Assembly (NCBI GenBank): GCA_021640185.1
Contig: JAJXDX010000080.1
Coordinates: 1 to 7,912 of the forward strand
Reading direction: 5' to 3'
Length of the DNA: 7,912 nucleotides
DNA from: Oscillospiraceae bacterium
GTDB lineage: Bacteria; Bacillota; Clostridia; Oscillospirales; Acutalibacteraceae
Numbering within the stretch: position 1 is the stretch's first letter; each line of letters opens with the position of its first letter. The notes below the pieces were generated by a model. It saw nothing but the letters and a program-made list of their open reading frames with translations, made no database searches and was not told the origin of the DNA. Shown piece after piece: positions 5,903 to 7,912 of the stretch. Both the position numbers and the translations under genes were made by a program.

Positions 5903-6455
5903 GGATAGCCGAAATGAACCCCCACGCGTCGTTGACCGCGTCAACGACCGCCTGCGAGGATACGGTGGAGCCGGACAGCCCGTCGATCGGCGAGCCGAGC
6001 ACCGGCACCGTCCACAGGCGCACCGGCGCCAGCCGGCCGGAGAACTGCGCGGTGAACCCTTCCGTGGCCACGCGCACGCCGAGGTATTCCGTTTCGTTCT
6101 GCTCCAGCACGCGGATCCCGGACAGCAGCGTCCCGTCGGCGGAAAACGTGGACTGTACGCGGATCCGCGATTTGTAGCCCTGCCGTTCGGTCACGAGCAG
6201 ATAGCCGTTCGCCGCGCCGTTTTGGTCGAGCAGCACGGCGGCGGACAGCAGGTGATACCGTTCGGCCTGCTCGGCGGAAACGGCGATCGGCCGCGCACCG
6301 GCCGTGCCGATCGGCACGGCGTGCGCCGTCAGGTAGCCGCGGCGCAGCGCGGGATAGCCCAGCACAGCGGCAAAGAGGAGCGCCGCCGAGAGCGCCGCCA
6401 TCAGCAGCAGCGCGGGCAGACGGTGCGGGGAACGGTAGCGGGCATCGCCGGTCAT
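5892..6455 (-). CDS. Membrane-anchored FMN-binding domain protein (RnfG/NqrC-like), likely flavinylated
   Basis: This 187-residue protein has one N-terminal membrane segment (about 13-33) followed by an extracytosolic FMN-binding domain (PF04205), the layout of RnfG and NqrC but somewhat shorter than most. The C-terminal motif DGLSGST (158-164) matches the D-x-x-S-G-x-T site whose threonine (here Thr164) receives FMN through a phosphoester bond made by ApbE. The upstream motif reads ETEYLG (121-126) where ETPGLG is usual. It probably carries electrons outside the membrane. No other Rnf or Nqr subunits are seen in the window, so it is not assigned to those complexes. ApbE is encoded 30 bp upstream on the same strand. 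The start at 6455 is supported by AAAGGAG five bases upstream. Confidence 0.9.
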   Translation of the reverse strand: MTGDARYRSPHRLPALLLMAALSAALLFAAVLGYPALRRGYLTAHAVPIGTAGARPIAVSAEQAERYHLLSAAVLLDQNGAANGYLLVTERQGYKSRIRVQSTFSADGTLLSGIRVLEQNETEYLGVRVATEGFTAQFSGRLAPVRLWTVPVLGSPIDGLSGSTVSSQAVVDAVNDAWGFISAIRSV

Positions 6456-6469
6456 GGCGGCTCCTTTCC

Positions 6470-6486
6470 GCCGGCCGACGGCCGGC
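6470..6486 (-). repeat. Short GC hairpin at the end of apbE
   Basis: GCCGGCC (6470-6476) and GGCCGGC (6480-6486) are a perfect 7-bp inverted repeat with a 3-nt loop. It begins at the last base of the apbE stop codon and ends directly before the ribosome binding site of the next gene. There is no T tail, so termination is unlikely; it may affect mRNA stability or translation of the FMN-binding gene. Confidence 0.55.
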
Positions 6487-7529
6487 TAGGTCAGATACGC
6501 GGAAAAGCCGGAGGAATAGGCAAGTGTGCCGTCGTTTTTTATCCACACGGCCTCCACGCCGGACAGTTGTTCCACCCAGTTCGCGCCGTCCTCCGGCGTC
6601 AGCAGGAACAGGGCCGTGGACAGCGCGTCCGCCATGGCGCTGTCCGGACAGATGACCGTGACCGCGCGCATGAAGGCGGCGGGGTAGCGCGTAGCGGGAT
6701 CGATGATGTGGGCATAGCGCCGGCCGTCTACGGTGAAAAAGCGCTGATAATCGCCGCTGGTGACCACGGCGGCGTCATGCACGCCGACGGTCAGCAGATA
6801 GCCCTCGCCGTCCGGATCCTGCACCCCGATGACGAAGGGCGCACCGCCGGGCTTGCCGCCCACCGTGCGTACGTTGCCGCCAAGATCTAACAGCGCGTTC
6901 GTCCATCCCAGTTCTTCGGTGACGAACTCGGCCGCGCGCTCCGCCGCGAAGCCCTTGGCCAGCGCGCCGACGTCGACGCGCGCCAAAGGATCCGTCAGCT
7001 GCGCCGTCCCCGCGGTCAGATCCACCACAAGGGATGCCGGGTCGATGTGCCGCGCCGCGGCACTGAGCGTCGCGTCGTCCGGCAGCGCGGCGCGGGCGGG
7101 ATCCTCCGCCGCGGCGGTGCGGGCATCGTGCCATGGGGCAAGCAGCGCGCCGGACACGATGTTCACCCGGCCGTCGGTCTGCGCACAGACCTCCAGCCCG
7201 AAGGACAGCAGCTCCAGCAGCTGCCGGTCGAGCGCCAGCGCCCCGCCGCCTGCGGCGGCATTGAGCGCGGCCAAGTTCGGCACGTCCGGATAGGTGGTGT
7301 AGATGTCGCACAGACGGTGCAGCCCGGTCAAAAACGTGTGCAGCCGCTCGGCGTCCGCCGCAAAGCGCTCGCCGTCGACGTTATAGGCCTTGACCGTGGT
7401 GACGGTGTCGAACAGATCCAGCCATGTCACGCTCTGCCCCGCCGCCGCGCGGGCGCACCCGGCCGTCCCCGCCGCCGGCAGCAGCAGGGAAAACAGCAGG
7501 CACAGCCCGATCTTTAGGCGGCGGAGCAT
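6486..7529 (-). CDS. apbE: ApbE family FAD:protein FMN transferase, probable lipoprotein
   Basis: This 347-residue protein is normal length for ApbE. The enzyme uses FAD and Mg2+ to attach FMN covalently to a threonine of FMN-binding proteins, releasing AMP. Motifs seen are FDTVTTVKAY (40-49), DVGALAKGFAAE (186-197), LLDLGGNVRTVGGKP (213-227), VVTSGDYQRFF (255-265), YAHIIDPATRYP (272-283) and DALSTALFLL (301-310), with Asp301 and Thr305 as likely metal-binding residues. The hydrophobic leader ends in TAGC (Cys25), an acceptable though not ideal lipobox, so the enzyme is probably anchored outside the membrane, where its substrates lie. One difference is TRYP where TGYP is usual. The start at 7529 has AAGGA six bases upstream. 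It lies between two genes with candidate FMN-acceptor motifs, 27 bp and 30 bp away, which fits a self-contained flavinylation operon. Confidence 0.95.
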   Translation of the reverse strand: MLRRLKIGLCLLFSLLLPAAGTAGCARAAAGQSVTWLDLFDTVTTVKAYNVDGERFAADAERLHTFLTGLHRLCDIYTTYPDVPNLAALNAAAGGGALALDRQLLELLSFGLEVCAQTDGRVNIVSGALLAPWHDARTAAAEDPARAALPDDATLSAAARHIDPASLVVDLTAGTAQLTDPLARVDVGALAKGFAAERAAEFVTEELGWTNALLDLGGNVRTVGGKPGGAPFVIGVQDPDGEGYLLTVGVHDAAVVTSGDYQRFFTVDGRRYAHIIDPATRYPAAFMRAVTVICPDSAMADALSTALFLLTPEDGANWVEQLSGVEAVWIKNDGTLAYSSGFSAYLT

Positions 7530-7556
7530 GGCGTATCCTTCTTTCGCTTGGTGGGG

Positions 7557-7912
7557 TCAGGTCGTTTCGGCGGCTTTGACCGCCGCCTTGAGCAGCCCGG
7601 ACACCCCGATCGTGCATCCGGCGATCGCGTCCGTTTTGCCGTCCGCGCCAAGCTTCAGGCCGGACAGCTCGGCCGGTGTCTTGCCCGCGGCGTAGGCATC
7701 GAAGGTGTTGGCCTGCTCGTACCATTCCTTCTTCAGCGAGGACGCCTCCTTCATCCCGTAGGCGTCGCCTATGGCGCGCTTGGTCTGCACCTCGCCGGAC
7801 GCGGTGGTGAACGCGCCGTTCTCGACGGTCAGCTTGACCTGCAGCGTGTCGGTGCGGCAGCCGATGCCGCCGTGGCGTGCAAGGCCGGGGCGGCATCGGC
7901 TGCCGCGCGCAC
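7557..7912 (-). CDS. FMN-binding domain-type protein, N-terminus cut by window edge
   Basis: The minus frame is open from the window edge (first full codon at 7910) to a TGA at 7557, giving 117 residues of C-terminus. The stretch GEVQTKRAIGDAYGMKEASS, then KKEWYEQANTFDAYAAGKTP, then DAIAGCTIGVSGLLKAAVKA resembles C-terminal repeats of clostridial secreted FMN-binding proteins as I remember them. DAIAGCT (7611-7631) fits the D-x-x-[ST/A]-G-x-T flavinylation pattern with Ala and Cys at positions usually Ser and Ala, so its Thr may be an ApbE target (inference). A GTG at 7790 could open a short 77-residue reading frame, but the similarity continues upstream of it (DTLQVKLTVENGAF), so I treat the gene as longer. 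Signal peptide, anchor and any further repeats lie outside the window. It is the first visible gene of the flavinylation cluster. Confidence 0.75.
   Translation of the reverse strand, partial: ARGSRCRPGLARHGGIGCRTDTLQVKLTVENGAFTTASGEVQTKRAIGDAYGMKEASSLKKEWYEQANTFDAYAAGKTPAELSGLKLGADGKTDAIAGCTIGVSGLLKAAVKAAETT
7854..7906. repeat. 18-bp perfect inverted repeat inside the partial FMN-binding gene
   Basis: GCGGCAGCCGATGCCGCC (7854-7871) is followed after 17 bp by its exact reverse complement (7889-7906). It lies in coding sequence at the very end of the window. Beyond the 18 bases the flanks diverge (GCGCAC against ACCGAC), so it is not a simple long fold-back of the sequence. Confidence 0.8.

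Noticed and set aside
5846..5944. Upstream extension of the NusG domain II protein to 5944
   Set aside because: It overlaps the end of the FMN-binding gene, would place 33 extra residues before the membrane anchor, and lacks the strong ribosome binding site found before 5845.
7854..7906. CRISPR repeat, insertion sequence end or attachment site at the inverted repeat
   Set aside because: There is one pair only, no direct repeats or regular spacing, no transposase or integrase in the window, and the repeat lies inside an open coding frame.
1..7912. tRNA, rRNA or riboswitch elements
   Set aside because: Genes are packed closely and the short intergenic stretches read as promoters, hairpins and leaders; I saw no cloverleaf or conserved riboswitch core, including no FMN riboswitch ahead of the flavin genes.

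Overview
The window looks like a piece of a GC-rich Firmicute chromosome, most likely a gut-type clostridial relative such as Oscillospiraceae. The reasons are the strongly GC-biased third codon positions, strong AGGAGG-type ribosome binding sites, sigma-A-like promoters, and the protein families present (clostridial-type Rrf2 regulator, NusG domain II protein, Gx transporter, clostridial old-yellow-enzyme reductase). This placement is inference from style; no marker gene is present. Every gene I can support lies on the minus strand, so transcription runs from high to low coordinates. No gene-free stretch exceeds 300 bases; the longest gaps are about 150 bp (4297-4446) and 130 bp (373-502).

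Right part (7912 down to 4942): a tightly packed five-gene flavinylation cluster. In transcription order it holds the C-terminal part of an FMN-binding-type protein (cut by the window edge), an ApbE FAD:protein FMN transferase with a lipoprotein-type leader, a membrane-anchored RnfG/NqrC-like FMN-binding protein, a small membrane-anchored NusG domain II protein, and an integral membrane Gx transporter family protein. ApbE probably attaches FMN to threonines in the two FMN-binding proteins outside the membrane, giving an extracytosolic electron-transfer module.

Middle (4942 down to 4390): an Rrf2-family regulator with three cysteines, behind its own promoter and a dyad that overlaps the -10 box, ending at a 21-bp hairpin.

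Left part (4366 down to 445): a three-gene operon with a clear promoter (TTGACG, 17 bp, TATCAT) overlapped by palindromes, and a clear intrinsic terminator. It encodes a 684-residue FMN/4Fe-4S/FAD ene-reductase (2,4-dienoyl-CoA reductase/old yellow enzyme family) and both subunits of a split aconitase X dehydratase. A dehydratase next to an ene-reductase suggests a dehydration-then-reduction pathway for an unknown hydroxy acid; I know of no described pathway with exactly this pairing, and it is the most interesting feature here. The window ends in the N-terminal part of an XRE-type helix-turn-helix regulator (372 down to 1).
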